64,000 nucleotides of DNA from Jacaranda mimosifolia (taxonomy: Eukaryota > Streptophyta > Magnoliopsida > Lamiales > Bignoniaceae). The position numbers and the translations under genes were made by a program. Below the pieces are notes generated by a model. The model did not search any database. It had not been told where the DNA came from and saw only the letters and a list, made by a program, of their open reading frames with translations. Positions within the stretch are counted from its first letter, which is position 1, and each line of letters begins with the position of its first letter. Positions 14,992 to 27,599 of this stretch are shown here, piece after piece. The DNA lies in the NCBI GenBank assembly GCA_018894105.1, contig CM032129.1, positions 32,009,468-32,073,467 of the forward strand, written 5' to 3'.

Positions 14992-15118
14992 GGTTTTTAT
15001 TTATTTATTTATGTATTTATTTATTTATACACATGCACATCAAGAATTCGTTAGAGTTCGAACTCCTGACCTCCCATTATGTGGAAAACTTATGTCGTTG
15101 GGCCAGAGGCCACTTGAG
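14992..15118 (-). mobile_element. tRNA-like SINE, copy 1
   Basis: Flanked by a perfect 15-bp duplication aatcaactaatattg (14977-14991 and 15119-15133). Read on the minus strand it starts near tggcctctggcccaacgaca, carries a B-box-like gagttcgaac and ends in (ATAAA)n. Oriented minus by its A-rich tail at 14995-15028. RNA polymerase III transcription is inferred from the boxes. Confidence 0.8.
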
Positions 15119-15133
15119 AATCAACTAATATTG

Positions 15134-17565
15134 AGTTTAATATAATTGTGTTTAGAATTCAAAATTTTTATCAAGTAATTATCAATTCAAATCTTGCACG
15201 GAGTACATCATAATCATTAGCATTATCCTAAGTTGGTTGTTGTCTCCTTAATAGAGTAGGGGTCAGAATTTAGGCCTCAATCCAAATCTAATTAATTACC
15301 CATAGACACTTTCCCAAAATTCGTACAAGACTACAATTAGGGTTTTCAGGCCGATAGCTAAGCTATTCGTCTACATACAGTTTGACTTTATTATCGTCTT
15401 TCTGCATCGATCAATTTAAAAATTTTTGCACAAAACTACAAACATGTTATTTGTTATTGTTAGTTGGGTTACTCGTCTATATATAATTTAGCTCTAATAT
15501 TAATACTTCATATCTATTTTCAGAAGTTTTGTAAGGAGTAAAATGAAATATTACACGTTTTCAAGGCTGAACAATATAGAATTTGTCATTGATGTTTTTA
15601 AAAATTCAAGCAAAACATCATCGACAAAAATTCAATCAAAAAATATAGAATTATTTAATAACCTTGTAAGCTTCAACATGGCATGTCCGAACATACATAC
15701 CATTTTGTCACAAGAAAACAAATGAATGTATATATATAGAAATTGAATTGCCGTTGGGACGTTACAATCAGATATAATCCGTTGAAAATAGAAAACACTT
15801 TCGGCAACTGCAAGAGGAAAAATTGTCTCACGGCGGACAGACACCTAATCCGCGAACATGGCGAGTGATCCATGGGCCAAGTGTACCGGCTCTCCCCGGC
15901 AGCATCACTTCTGCAATCCACTTTCATGCCGACAAATCAGGCGTTTCAAACACACACACAGTGGTTTCTTTATCATTACATTAAACGAATACTAGAAAAT
16001 AGTACTACTACACATGCCAAGAGAGTACAAGTCAACAATGCGGACCACACCTATGTTGTCATATTCGTCTATTTATGAGGCTTGTAAATGGGTCACGAGA
16101 ATTTGTAAGAGTTCGAGATTTTTTTTTTAATTTATATATGCATGTATATTAAGGATTTGCTTGATTCCAATTTCACAGTTCACACACTATAAGTATGAGG
16201 ATGATATCATTGGATTTGGACCCCGTAACTCACATGTACAAGTGAGGGAATAATATCGTTGAGACAATTAACCACTTAGCATATTTTAATTTGTTGTTAG
16301 TTCTTATTGAAAGAATAAAAGAAAAAAATAATTATTTGTGGAATTCAAATTGAAGAAATTAAGATGAATGATCATGAGTATTTGATACATGTATAAAATT
16401 CACATATGACCTATAGATATTTTGGTAAATTCATACCTCGCTGACAATATTGAAGTTTTAAGAACTAAATTCAAGGATTACTTAAAAATATTAAAAGGAG
16501 AATTCAAGTTTTGATGAACATTGATGTAAATTTTGTAAAATAGAGCTTCAAATTATATCCATTGATAGGTATCCGATGCTTATTATATTGAAATTGCATA
16601 TCATGATATCTTATTTTGGAATCATAATTTATTTATATAACACTTGTATCTCAATATTCTTTTAGTGTCAGGATACTAAGCTCAACTACAGTCAAATTAA
16701 GAGATTTTAACCTTCAACCATCTCAACAGATCATAGTTTAGTAAACATTATATTCCAGTTCTGTGAAGTGTTTATTTATATAAAAAATATATATATTATT
16801 CATCAACCCTGGTTACTTATTTTTTTTAAAAAGAAATAATATATAGAATAAATGAATTTTAAATTGAATTAATTCCAAAGGCAAATTGTCACAAATTTGT
16901 TTCCCATACTCTAGCCATATTATTTGACAGGGCCGTTGACTTTCTTTTTTGAGTAAAAAATTAAAATAAAAATAAAACCATAGATTATCATGGGATGCAT
17001 GTTGTCTTAATTAGAGATGTGGTAGTTTGTGCCTTATGCACAATTTTATGCGCCTTCATTAATTCCTCAACTTCATAAGCAAACAAGACAGAAAAACCTC
17101 TCTGCAATTATTATTGTCATAAATATGTAGTCAACATATATAATAATTATAATTAAATATATATATATATATATATAATTGTTTATAGACAGCATTTGTA
17201 TTAAATTATTCGAAGGGTCTAATCTTATGTTATCCGAAGTGCGCCTGCTAATTAAAGTACGTGTTTTTCCATTAAGGAGGACAGTTCAGGTGAGTTTAGG
17301 TAGTTAATTAATTATTTGAACTAGTGATTATTTCAGGCTCATTGACTTTAATCTATATTTCATTTACTAAGTCCTAAGATATCAGCTTATAATATATAAA
17401 GTATGTCTTAATTAAGATTTAAAAAAAAAAAAAAAAAGAAATGGGTAAATTACAAAGTTCAACGCATTACAGAGTTTATCAGTGACAAAGGGAACACATG
17501 GAAACAAAAATGGCATCTTACTCAATTTGATTTTAACAATCAAAGGGAGTAATTGACATATGGGG
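15134..17565. other. Intergenic, no supported gene
   Basis: Short open frames around 15632-16078 show no family features. A (TA)n tract lies at 17158-17176. The segment 15740-16040 is less AT-rich and may be unique sequence, but I see no gene in it. Confidence 0.4.
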
Positions 17566-17972
17566 TAGGGTCGCAATGGAGCCAAGCCGAGTAGAGTTAA
17601 GTTTGGGTAAAATTTTCAAACTCGAGTTTGAGAAGCCTAAAATTTTAAGTTTGAGGTTGGCTCAACAAAAATTCGAGCCGACTCGGCTCGATAAATCTCA
17701 AATTGACAAATGAATTGTAAAAAACTGTAGGCTCAAGCTCGAGTTTAAACTTGAACTCAAAATAAAAAAAAATAGTAATATATATTTATTAATAAAATAA
17801 AAAATAATATTTAATTATATATTGGCTTGTGAACCGAAAGCCTGAATACAAACAACTTGAGATCGATCGACTCGAATAAGAGTTCCAGCTCAACTCGATT
17901 TGAGTTCGAGTCAAGTTAGCTCGAACTCGGTTCGTGAGGCTCGCGAGCAAACTTGATTCATTTGCACATCTA
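17566..17972. mobile_element. hAT-like MITE, copy A
   Basis: Flanks atatgggg (17558-17565) and atataggg (17973-17980) match at 7 of 8. Ends are decayed inverted repeats, TAGGGTCGCAATGGAGCC and TAGATGTGCAAATGAATC. Both ends are full of ctcgagc/gagctcg-type subterminal words, as in the better-preserved relative at 33834-34233. Confidence 0.65.
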
Positions 17973-18444
17973 ATATAGGGTGGAAAGAAGAGTTAAATAA
18001 ATTCCTTATTAACATAAATAATGGGGGGAAAAAAATCTTAGCTTACATGGGGTGAAAAGAAAGTTGAAATAAATTTTAAAATCTACTTAATATTGAAATT
18101 ATTTTAAATCCTTGGTTTGAAATCTATTTCGTGAATTTGTAATTTAAAATTATTTCTTTAAATTCAAATCCCTTTATCTTAACGCAGCCAGAATATTATC
18201 GCTTAAACACGAATTAAGAATATACGTATATATATACCAAATAAAAATGAACACGAAGATTAAGTTGGTACACTCAAAATCAAATTACATATATGGGGAA
18301 AAGAAGAGAGTTTCACTATATTAAAAAGATACCGAAATTAAACACAAAGTGATTGTTAAAATGCACACAAAATTCCAGTTCCAGAAATAAATTATAAATA
18401 CTGCATCGTGTCACCATAAAAAAAACTCTAATTAAATAAAGAAG

Positions 18445-18802
18445 GAGTAAATTACAAAAATAGGGTCGTGACTATGGCCAATTCGCAATATAGGATCGAA
18501 ATTTATTGTGATATTAAAGTATAATCAAAATTCATTAAAAAAAAAAAAAAAAAATGGGACAACAATCATCGAAAAATACAATCAGCATTGGTGATTGCTT
18601 GTGTGGAGCTTGCGCGGCGCCTGTACCGGTGTTCCACACATGCACCATACAAGTAATCAACGATGCTGACTGTGTTTTTCGGTGTCCGCTGTCATTTTTT
18701 ATCGATTTTTATTGAGTTTTAATCCTACTTTAATACCATCCCAAATTTCCGTCCTAAAACACAAAATGACTATTGCTATGATCCTAATTTTACAATTTTC
18801 TC
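18445..18802. mobile_element. Mutator-like long-TIR MITE, copy A
   Basis: Nearly the whole 358 bp folds back on itself, with arms of about 150 bp meeting near 18615-18640. Ends read GAGTAAATTAC and GAGAAAATTGT. Flanks aataaagaag (18435-18444) and aataaataag (18803-18812) agree at 9 of 10, matching the 9-10-bp duplications of MULEs. No coding capacity. Confidence 0.75.
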
Positions 18803-18812
18803 AATAAATAAG

Positions 18813-19756
18813 AATAATGAATTATGCCTTTTCCCGAATGGAAGCAAAGCCCAATATGATTTTTGGACCTAAACATTTAAACACAATACTAAAAATTTTC
18901 AGAAACTACCCCATACGTATAGTTGAATTGAATTCAATATGTTTATAAATAGATATATGTTGTCTCAATCGAACGTGATGTCCCAATAATAGCACTAAAA
19001 ACAAACGTATAATTCAAAATAAACATAATGACAAAGTTTCCAACCGAGACAAACATGTCGAATCTACTCCATCGGCAGTTTTCCCACTAAAAAACACTAA
19101 TTTACATGCAGATAAGGAGCAAATGGACATTGGCTACGGTAGCATTTGGACATATGCAAGCCAACAACCAGCAGCAAGGGAAGGGCTTTCACCAGTTTCT
19201 TCAAGTTGAATTTAGTGAACGGACAGGAGACAATTAACGTTTATTTGATCACTTATTCGTGTAGCAGACGATAACATTAAAAATAACAAACAAAAACTTT
19301 ATAGTTGAAGTTTAATGTGTGTACAGGAAGTTTTCTCTTGATCCGGATATTGATCGTCTGTGAGTAAATTCATTCACCTGAATTCTGCAGTGCGCAGTTT
19401 ATTAGGACCATTAGTCGGCCAAAATCCTCCAACGATTGAGTCAACATGTCGAACTTGGGTAATTGAAGGTAAAAATATGAAGAGAAATTGAAATAGGTAA
19501 TCAAAAAATATCATATATGTGGTAAATGAAAAGGAAGAAACATTCATAGACTGACCTGATCACATCCACCGGATAAGAACTACGAGTTCACCCCAAGGAC
19601 TCCTTCGGTATGCAGGGTTCACGAAACTGATCATAGAATCTTGTTCAATAAGTGGAATACATTAGTGATCCTCCATGCTCACATTGAACTGTAAGGCTAG
19701 AGAAGGACAACCATTCATGCTTAAAATTTAAATCCAATAATGCGAATAATAAACAC
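18813..19756. other. Intergenic; possible decayed exons on the minus strand
   Basis: On the minus strand, 19718-19562 and 19463-19376 read as coding-like stretches (for example SFVNPAYRRSPWGELVVLIR), broken by one stop. I do not recognise a family. This could be gene debris or chance. Confidence 0.25.
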
Positions 19757-20150
19757 TTGATGTTGGGTTATCCAGTGTTATTGGGCCACCGATTCATATT
19801 ATTTCTTGTTCCAGATGTTCATTCTTAGGCGTGTACGGGGTGTGTTAGTATCCCACATGGGTGAAATAAATAAGTTGTGATCTCTATATATGATCATTGA
19901 CAATCCTCACATCTTGAGCCAACTTTTGAGATTGAGTTAAGCCTAAAGTCCATTCCTTAGCATTGTATCAGAGCAAAGTCATGGGTTCGAGTCCCCATAC
20001 TATTGTTGGGGGGGTGATTGTTGAATTTATTATCTGCACCATGCTTTGACTCGGGGATTAACCGCCCCACCCATGACACTTATGGGGCACAACCACTTCA
20101 AGTCGACTGTAGATTTATGCGGTACTTTGCGCTACCAAATATAAGAAAAT
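19757..20150 (+). mobile_element. TRIM family, copy 2: partial internal region, one LTR, second internal region
   Basis: 19757-19842 matches the internal region of copies 1 and 3. An LTR of 120 bp follows (19843-19962, TGTTAG...TTAGCA), then a second primer-binding site, ttgtatcagagc (19963-19974). The sequence after it differs from the other internal regions. This LTR flanked by internal sequence on both sides suggests a multi-LTR or recombined element. The right edge is approximate. Confidence 0.65.
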
Positions 20151-20341
20151 AAAGTTAGCAGAATATAAGAAAATAAAATTGCGCCTCTACTAACAATTAT
20201 AACTTTTAATTTATTGGTAAGCGCTTGATTCTAACACTTACAATTAAAAAATCAGATAAAAGGAGGGGAAAAGATCTCCCTTCCTAGTTTTGTACACTTA
20301 TTATAGTAAATGAGTAATACTAGGCCAATTAGTCCATGTGG

Positions 20342-20512
20342 CATTACTGAAAAAGCCAAAAAAAAAAAAAAAAAAGGAAAAATAATAACTAGCTCATCTT
20401 TATCCAATCTGTGGCTTTACATAGACTCGTTTTATTTCAGATTTAAAAAAAAAAAAAAAAAGAAGAAGAAGAAGAAGAAGAAGAACAAGAAAATTAAAAA
20501 AATAAAAAAACG
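20342..20512. repeat. Simple repeats: poly-A runs and (AAG)n
   Basis: An A18-type run at 20356-20374, another at 20443-20460, then about seven AAG units to 20484. The Lys-rich open frame over them is an artefact of the repeats. Confidence 0.9.
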
Positions 20513-23417
20513 TAGATCCTAACCCACGAAAATTCAATAGCCGAATGATGACCCATCGCAAATACCACATCAAAACTCTTGAGCTGTTTGAATTACATAA
20601 ACCTTCACTTTGAAGATCCGTATAATAAATCAATAACAAATCCTGGAATAAAATACGACATTCATACCTAACTATAATGACATAAAAATCATTCATAATT
20701 ATACGTATTTTGATACTCAATCTTGTTTATTCGAACCTGACAGGAAGCGTTTAACTTTATAAAAAAACCTGGGCCGGTCATAAAATCGTGTAATAAAAAT
20801 TAACTAAAAACGCTAAGGAAAACAGACCTTGTAGGAATTGAGTACTTCTGAAAGATACACTGGACAGAGCCATGTGACTGTGGAAACTTGAAAATTGTTA
20901 TAAATTACTTGGAAATATTTCATGGATCCCAAAAGAAAAAAAAGAATAATATTTCTTGGGGTTTGGTAGGGCCAATTGGTTTGACTTTAAAATAAAGTAC
21001 GTAAAATTTATGAAGTTGCGGCTACACAGAGTAAGAGGTAGGGCACTAGTATAGCCCAATTTAATTTTAATTGTCAAAAAATTATGCAATTTTAAAAATT
21101 ATAAAAAAAAAAGGATAATTGGTAATTATTCACAGAATAAAGGGTTTTAAGACTTTTAGAAATCGATATTTCTTAGTGCAAGAAATTTGTGAAACTCAAT
21201 TTGACCCATCAAATATAATGATATCGTAAGTAATGACGTCAGTATATTTGTCACAGGTCAAAAGGTAGATCATTGATAGGGACTCGAGCGAGTGTTTACT
21301 GGATATATTGCTATCAAAAAAGTCATAAGTTGTAAAATTTGTTAGGTAGGATTTGATATGAAAAAGGTAGGAGACAGAACTATCTTAAAGTTTTTGAATG
21401 CATTAAATGAGGGTATATTTATGGTCATGGTAGAACTGGCTTGACACTATCGATTGACGTGGCAGTGAGCCCAGGTGGACACATGGCATGATTGGATGGA
21501 TAAAATTGCTTTGGATTTTGAGTACGGATAGGATGGTCGAGTCGACCCGTATGAGAAGGATGCGGATCCATATGCATTTCTGTGAATTTAATTAATGACA
21601 AGGATATTTTAGTTTTTTTGAAATTCATCCTTCATCGAATAACATTGAATATTAAATCGAAGTCTTTTTGAAATTTTTTTCAAGTATACGTGAAACTGCA
21701 GTTTCTTTTTCAAATTTCTAGTTTCATTAATATTGCTGGGGTAATTTATGAACTCTTGTTCTATCCTTGTAACCTCGTTCTCCTTGGGATGACAATTTGG
21801 AACGGAGACAAAAGTTTATAATTTGACTAATAAGAACATAGAAATTATAATATGCCAAACAGTCCTAATTATTTTTTTAAAAAATAATAATTATACAAAT
21901 CAAGAATTAATTAAATAGAAATTTTAATGACCAACCAAGCTATCATTCTCACGAGGAACCAAAACCGATCATTCAATCAACGGACTGTAATTAGTCCATT
22001 TGCTTTTGTTAGTGGCCGATCTTCTAACATGCTGGAAGCCCTACGGAAGGTACCTATGTCCACAGGCCGACCGCACCCATTTTTCACAGAAATTAAGGTA
22101 GTTCTTACGACGTACGTTAAATTAATTGACAACCAAACGATGCCGTTCATGAGCAATGATTCCACGGGACCCCCCCAGCTAGGCCGATTAAATATCTGTA
22201 CGGTCCACTAATACACAGTCAGCCGTGATCAAGATTCAAGTCTCATTCCAAATCTCAGTCTTAATGGTTGACGGTGTATTAATATTTCATGGATTCTATA
22301 AGAAAATTGGCCGGCGGCTTAGCGCACTCCCCCACCTAATCCGCCCTCCACGCGGCCTACATACAGCGACATTGGTGCCACCATCCCCACAACTCCCATC
22401 GCTTAGCCCCATGTCAACAAATTAAATTAGGGTCTACCAAAATAAAGTTTTTGCCATATGATGGTGTTTTGGAAAGAAATTGGGTTAATTTACTTTTAGT
22501 CTATAGGTCGTACATGTCAGTTTTATGGGATTTGAGATTGATCCAACTTAAAAAAAAATCGAGATTGAAGTTATAGAGACTTAAAGTAACTTATTAAAAT
22601 GTTCGAAAATACGAATTTAGTAACAAAAAAGAGGGGTTTAAAGGTCAAGTTATTAGCTTATAGTCTGACTTGGATCAAGGACTTAGTCTAAGTCAAGGGA
22701 GACCTTGTTGCCATTGTGTAATGATCAAACGAATATGCTTACACATTACCAAAGCTATCAAGTTAAATCATCCAATCCATATAAAGGCATAAATTTTAAT
22801 GGTTATTGAGGTATTTTTACTGAATCAAAAGGCATTTCTATCCCTGGGGAGTATAACCACCATCAGGTGTGGAACTCCATCTTTTGTTATAATGAATCCA
22901 ATAAAAAATAATGATCCTATCAAACAAATATTTTCGATGCAAAAACATAAATGACGAAAAATTTAGTAGGTCAATTTCACTTAAGTCTCACTAATGATAT
23001 AATATTTGACTATCATGAAATCATTATACTGACTTATTTTTTAACTAAAAACATCTGCAAGAAGATCAAAATACTTAAAGATAATCGCGAAAGAAATTAT
23101 TTACTTGCAAGTTACTATCTTGACTTAAAAAGATGATAAGAAACATGTTCATTGACTTTATTCGATCAAGTTAACATGAAATAATTTGTTGTTTGATATT
23201 CTCACATTCGCTGCGTATAAAATTTTAATCCACCATTTTCATTTTATGAATTTGATAAGTCTTTTTCCACTAAATTTCACTTGTGAAGTCTATTCAACAT
23301 TCACATGTGCAACGAAGTGGAAGATAGCACAATATTTGACTTGGCCCAACTAACTTGAGCCCCAAGTCCTCTCTCAAACCGGCACGCGTTCCAATTTTCT
23401 AAATATTTTTCTCTCCA
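20513..23417. other. Intergenic, no supported gene
   Basis: AT-rich with several short frames that show no family signature. A GC-richer patch at 22300-22410 was inspected and not recognised. Confidence 0.4.
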
Positions 23418-23567
23418 ACTATATATATACATATAAATTATTAGCCCTCCACACCAAAATCACTCCCCATTAAATCATCCTCTGCTCTCTCTCCCACCAC
23501 AGCAGCCCACACAGACAACCTCTCCACCATCTCTGTTTCTCTTCAAATCCACAAATCCTAAGTACAA
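23418..23567 (+). promoter_or_regulatory. Core promoter and leader of the first peptide-precursor gene
   Basis: A TATA box (ctatatatatacatataaat, about 23419-23438) lies some 130-150 bp before the ATG. The CT-rich leader that follows is typical of plant 5' UTRs. Confidence 0.6.
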
Positions 23568-23852
23568 ATGGCTCGGACAATTCTCGTATTCTGGGCTTTC
23601 TTGATTATGTTTTCCGCCATAGGATCCTCCGCACATGGTCGGAAGTTGTTGATGAACGTCGTTCAACACAATCATCTTCCAACGTTGGACGGCAGATTGT
23701 ATCTAACAGCGCTTCCGAAGGGCACCGTTCCGGGTTCCGCCCCCAGCAAGAAAGGCCACGCCGTCGTCATCGATGAAAAACTCATTGCTCGCCACCTCGC
23801 CGCCGTCGACCGGATTCTCCGCTCTGTTCCTAGTCCTGGTGTCGGCCACTAG
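23568..23852 (+). CDS. Secreted signalling-peptide precursor, IDA/PIP-like (94 aa)
   Basis: Residues 1-24 form a clear signal peptide (hydrophobic TILVFWAFLIMF, small residues before the cut). A variable middle follows, then two peptide-like motifs: VPGSAPSKKGH at 54-64, close to the PPSAPSKRHN core of IDA/IDL peptides, and SVPSPGVGH at 86-94 at the extreme C-terminus, like the SGPSxxGxGH end of PIP peptides and the SPGVGH end of CEPs. Family members are secreted, trimmed and perceived by leucine-rich-repeat receptor kinases (HAESA/HSL or RLK7) in abscission, root branching or immunity. Single exon, as usual for the class. The first Ser-Gly of the PIP core is replaced by Ser-Val at the C-terminus. 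Which peptide is released is inferred, not shown. Confidence 0.8.
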   Translation: MARTILVFWAFLIMFSAIGSSAHGRKLLMNVVQHNHLPTLDGRLYLTALPKGTVPGSAPSKKGHAVVIDEKLIARHLAAVDRILRSVPSPGVGH

Positions 23853-24375
23853 CATATACTTTATCCTCATAGGCTTTTTGTCCAACCTTCCATATTCTCT
23901 CTGTTCTATCTTTTCTTTTTTGACATTTTTGGATTCTTTTTTTATCCTATTATCAATAGCTAAGTTAGAAATTGTACACAAGAAAGTGTGTATAGCAAAA
24001 CAGAGCGGTATAGAATAGTCTCTTTTTTTTTTCTTAATCTGAAAGCTACTCTTATTCTTTCATCATTGGGAAGAAAATTGACAATTTTTTATCCCAATAA
24101 ACTATAGATACATATGTTGAACTGTTGTTCATGTCCAATCAGACTTTTCTTTTTTATTGGATACTATATGAAATTGGATTGGAGGTCCTTTACATAAATT
24201 AGCAAAATCAGAAATGTGGGCTTCTGTTCTTGGAATTTGTCTGCCCAGTGCTTGATAAGACAGTGGAAGTTGGTTTTTATACCAGTTAAGTTTTTTATGG
24301 GTTTAAGCTTATTTGAGTCATGAGAACATGACGTCATCTTAAGCAGAATTAGTTAAATGGGCTCAGCTCCCATTT

Positions 24376-24568
24376 TGGGAGTACGTTCGCAAGAATGAAA
24401 CTTAAAGGAATTGATGGAAGCCTGCACAAGCAGTGGAGTATGTGGTTTAATTCGATACAAAGTGAAGAACCTTATCATGGCTTGACATGCTGCAGACTCA
24501 GGTGGTGCATGGCTGTCGTCAAATGTGTTGTATTAAGTCCCACAACGAGCGCAACTCTCATGTTTAGT
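24376..24568 (+). pseudogene. Nuclear plastid-DNA fragment: decayed 16S rRNA
   Basis: The stretch aligns with plastid small-subunit rRNA around the 900-1100 region: gggagtacgttcgcaagaat, then aaaggaattgatgg, tatgtggtttaattcgat, gtggtgcatggctgtcgtca and cacaacgagcgcaac in the right order. Compared with the conserved rRNA, most changes are C to T or G to A, the pattern left by deamination of methylated cytosine. The variable stem region and about 11 bases after gtcgtca are missing. It is far too short to work as rRNA. The overlapping 167-codon frame (24395-24898) is spurious. The form gtacgttcgcaagaatgaaa favours plastid over mitochondrial origin. Confidence 0.9.
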
Positions 24569-26181
24569 GGTCAGGTTCTTTATAATAAATTATATTGGTA
24601 TTTTACTTATATGTTCGTTTTACGTTCCAAGTGTCTTAATTGGATTGAAGTGATTTTAAAGTTTGAGGTGATAAAAGGGTTGGTGGGCTATGCAATAGAA
24701 ACTAGAGTTTCTATTTTTACTAGTTTTGTAATGGGATCAATGTATGTATATATATGGAATATGCATATTTTGCTGAATATAGTATGTGTGAGCAAGAAAG
24801 AAAAGGTAAAAGGACGCGTTTTTCAGACTTTTCCCCATCTCTATATTGTCGGTTGCTTTTGTAAAGTGCGCCTTAATTCTAAGCTTCGAAGTACTTAGTG
24901 CATGTCTAGGGCCACCAAAGAGCCATAAGTTTATGCCTTATTTGATGGTCAAAAAATGCTTTTAAAATTGATCTCCAATTTTAATGGATTCAAATTTTGT
25001 TTTCCCTGAATCAAGTATTCCTGTCTAAATTCCTTACCTACCCAAAATGCCAACTAAATTCAACTTATGTATGTTTAGATTTAAATACTCAAATTCCTTG
25101 ATTACAAAGGCTAGTCATGCAAATCAAATTAAATTTAGCCACGTAAGTAGTGTTGTACATTGCTTTAAGCACAAGTAGTTTGGTATCCAACATTCAAATG
25201 GGGACAAATGTTGGTCTTGTAACTCATAGTAGGTAAAGCTTTATTTTGATTTGTTGGTGTTTTTTTTTTATATAGGGACGTTAGAGAAAATCGAAACTTA
25301 TAGCTTAATTGATAAAGTATAGTAATAAAAACTGCACTATCCAATTAAAATTTATAATTCAATTGATAAAACACTGTAATAAAAACAGCACTGTCCAATG
25401 AATTAAACGGGTCTAATTAAGCTAAGTAGTACGATAAAAATCATTAAAAATTGATAACACCTTAAAAAGTACATCCTGCTGAACAGGATTATGACCCCAA
25501 ACTTGCGCTATAAATACTACGTTTCACATTTATTTGATTAACTCATAAAAAAATGGAATATAGGATCCAAAGTGAAAAACAGTTATTATCGTTTTCTCTT
25601 ATCTTAAAGCTTTAAACATTCAGTTTCATTGACTAAAAGGCAAAGTTTAATTGTACTAAAACGTAAATACTTATTTTTATATCTGATCAACCCAATAATT
25701 TTAGGAAAGGGCCACATCAAAGATTCACATTCCCCTAAACTTTTTCAATTTTGTTTCTACATCACTAATCGCCCAAGATGCTTTGACAATAGTATATAGT
25801 TATAGGTGGTAAAGAGTGGAGGACACTTCACTAAAACTAAGGAAAGATGCAAGAGGATTGATGCTATATTTGACATCAAAATAGATTGGTTAACATACAA
25901 ATCAATGGTATATATTCAAACCATATATTAATTTAGAGGTTAGAGTCAATCCATGAGAAAAGAATCATACATAATTGAATTAAAATTCGAAATTGCCTTT
26001 AGTGATTTTTCATGGTCCATTAACCTTCAAAATTGCCAATTAAGATAGAGAAATTTAATGATATTTAGGCTATCCTAGAAGGTGGTCGACGCCAAATTCA
26101 ATTTGAACTTTTGCTTTTCGGTCGTGGCGTGGACCAGAGGTGCTCCAATTAAACCAAAGCCAAGTTTCAATTGTTTGAAGT
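24569..26181. other. Intergenic, no supported gene
   Basis: Includes a 54-bp direct duplication at 25294-25401 around ttgataaa...taataaaaac...cactgtccaat. Otherwise AT-rich without gene signals. Confidence 0.45.
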
Positions 26182-26659
26182 CACTATGAATAAATGTAAT
26201 ATTAGTGATCAAAATTTGACCATGTTAAATTTGTCAATAAGAACATATATTAAGCGATAATATTTTTTATAATGTCACTAATAATAGCTTTTAAATGATA
26301 AGAATTTTTGTTTGTCACAACTCACAATATAACATAAAAATGACAAAATTATTACTTTAAGGTGTCATTATTGACAATTGATACATTTTATAGTTACAAT
26401 CTAATAATGATTTCATTGTGATCATTAGATTGTCACTGTAAATGTATCATTAATTATCAAATTGTAATCATTATATTATCACTGTAAATGTGTCACTAAT
26501 GATTAATAGTGACAACTTAAATAGAGTTTTGGCCACTATTAAACTTATTAACCATTATTATAATACAACACAAAGTATTTCGTCACTTAGCTATATAATT
26601 AATAACAATTTTTGTACTGCAACTTTTTTTTTTTTTTTACTATTTTTTTTCTTGTAGTG
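26182..26659 (-). mobile_element. CACTA-type MITE candidate A
   Basis: The right end is ttttttcttgtagtg (26645-26659), the reverse complement of the classic plant CACTACAAGAAAA terminus. The left end is a weaker cactatgaataaatg. The interior shows repeated tgtcactaat/agtgacaa words. No matching 3-bp target duplication was seen, so the left edge is uncertain. Confidence 0.45.
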
Positions 26660-27599
26660 GGCTTTAATTGTATTGGAATAGCTTAGCTAGCCATATCCTT
26701 TCTATAAGGATTATTTTTCATATAATCTACATGTAATGTTATCTTGCCTAAATTCTAAAATTACATATTTTATTTGACTAAATATAAAATTTACATAATG
26801 AGACATTAAAAAATAAACATTCTAGATAAATTGTTATAATAATGCCCTTAAAAACAAAGTTGAAACACAAAATTTTAAATAATAATTGAAAATGTAAGAG
26901 TTTCTAAGTACTTACATAATATTGCCTCAAAAGTTAACATTGATAGTTAGGTGGTATTATATTACTACTTTAAGGGAGTGGATATTATTACAAAAAAAAA
27001 AAGAACCATTTTAAAAAATTAAATTAATTTTCATTTTGACATGTATGTGACAATATGCTTACGTGAGGAACATAATTGCCTCTTTACCAACTTAACTATA
27101 GTCCTTAGGACGGTGTCTTCTCTTTAATGATGTATGTTAAATTTGTTAAATATTAAATTTTTAAATCTCTATGTGGGGCTATGTGTGAATGGTTTATTTT
27201 CTCAAAATATTTTTTTTTCTTATAGTAAATATAAAAAAATTAATTTCCCAACAACAAAATCACTTGAATATTGAGAAGTCCAATAATATCTATTTCTTGC
27301 TTGAAACCAACACAAAGGCTCAACAAACCGCTATCAATTTTGGGCATTTTTACCGGCCATTTGACTATAAACAGAGTATTTGAATGAGTTTATAAATGTT
27401 TTAAAATATTATATAATGTTTTGAGTAATTTAATAGATATTCTAAAGTTTTTGATAAATGTTTTTTTAAAAAAAAAAGCCACAAACTTAAAAAGTTAGAG
27501 TTTGAAATCTTATAAACTCTCTTTATAAACTAAGAAGTTTTTAATTTATTTTTAAATTTTAAAAAGTTACTACCATCTTATAATTTTTTTTTTTATATT
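26660..27599. other. Intergenic, no supported gene
   Basis: AT-rich. Part of it (27370-27560) shares ttataaa/ttttaaaatatt words with the element at 58616-59003. Confidence 0.35.

Noticed and set aside
19370..19720. Coding-like minus-strand stretches (for example FDMLTQSLEDFGRLMVLI)
   Set aside because: They contain a stop, lack a recognised family and have no clear splice layout. Noted as possible gene debris only.
19975..20000. A gggttcgagtccc motif resembling a tRNA T-arm
   Set aside because: It lies just after a TRIM primer-binding site and no cloverleaf can be drawn around it.
20310..20522. A Lys-rich open frame
   Set aside because: Produced by poly-A and AAG simple repeats.
24395..24898. 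A 167-codon open frame
   Set aside because: It overlaps the decayed plastid 16S rRNA fragment and has no protein family features.
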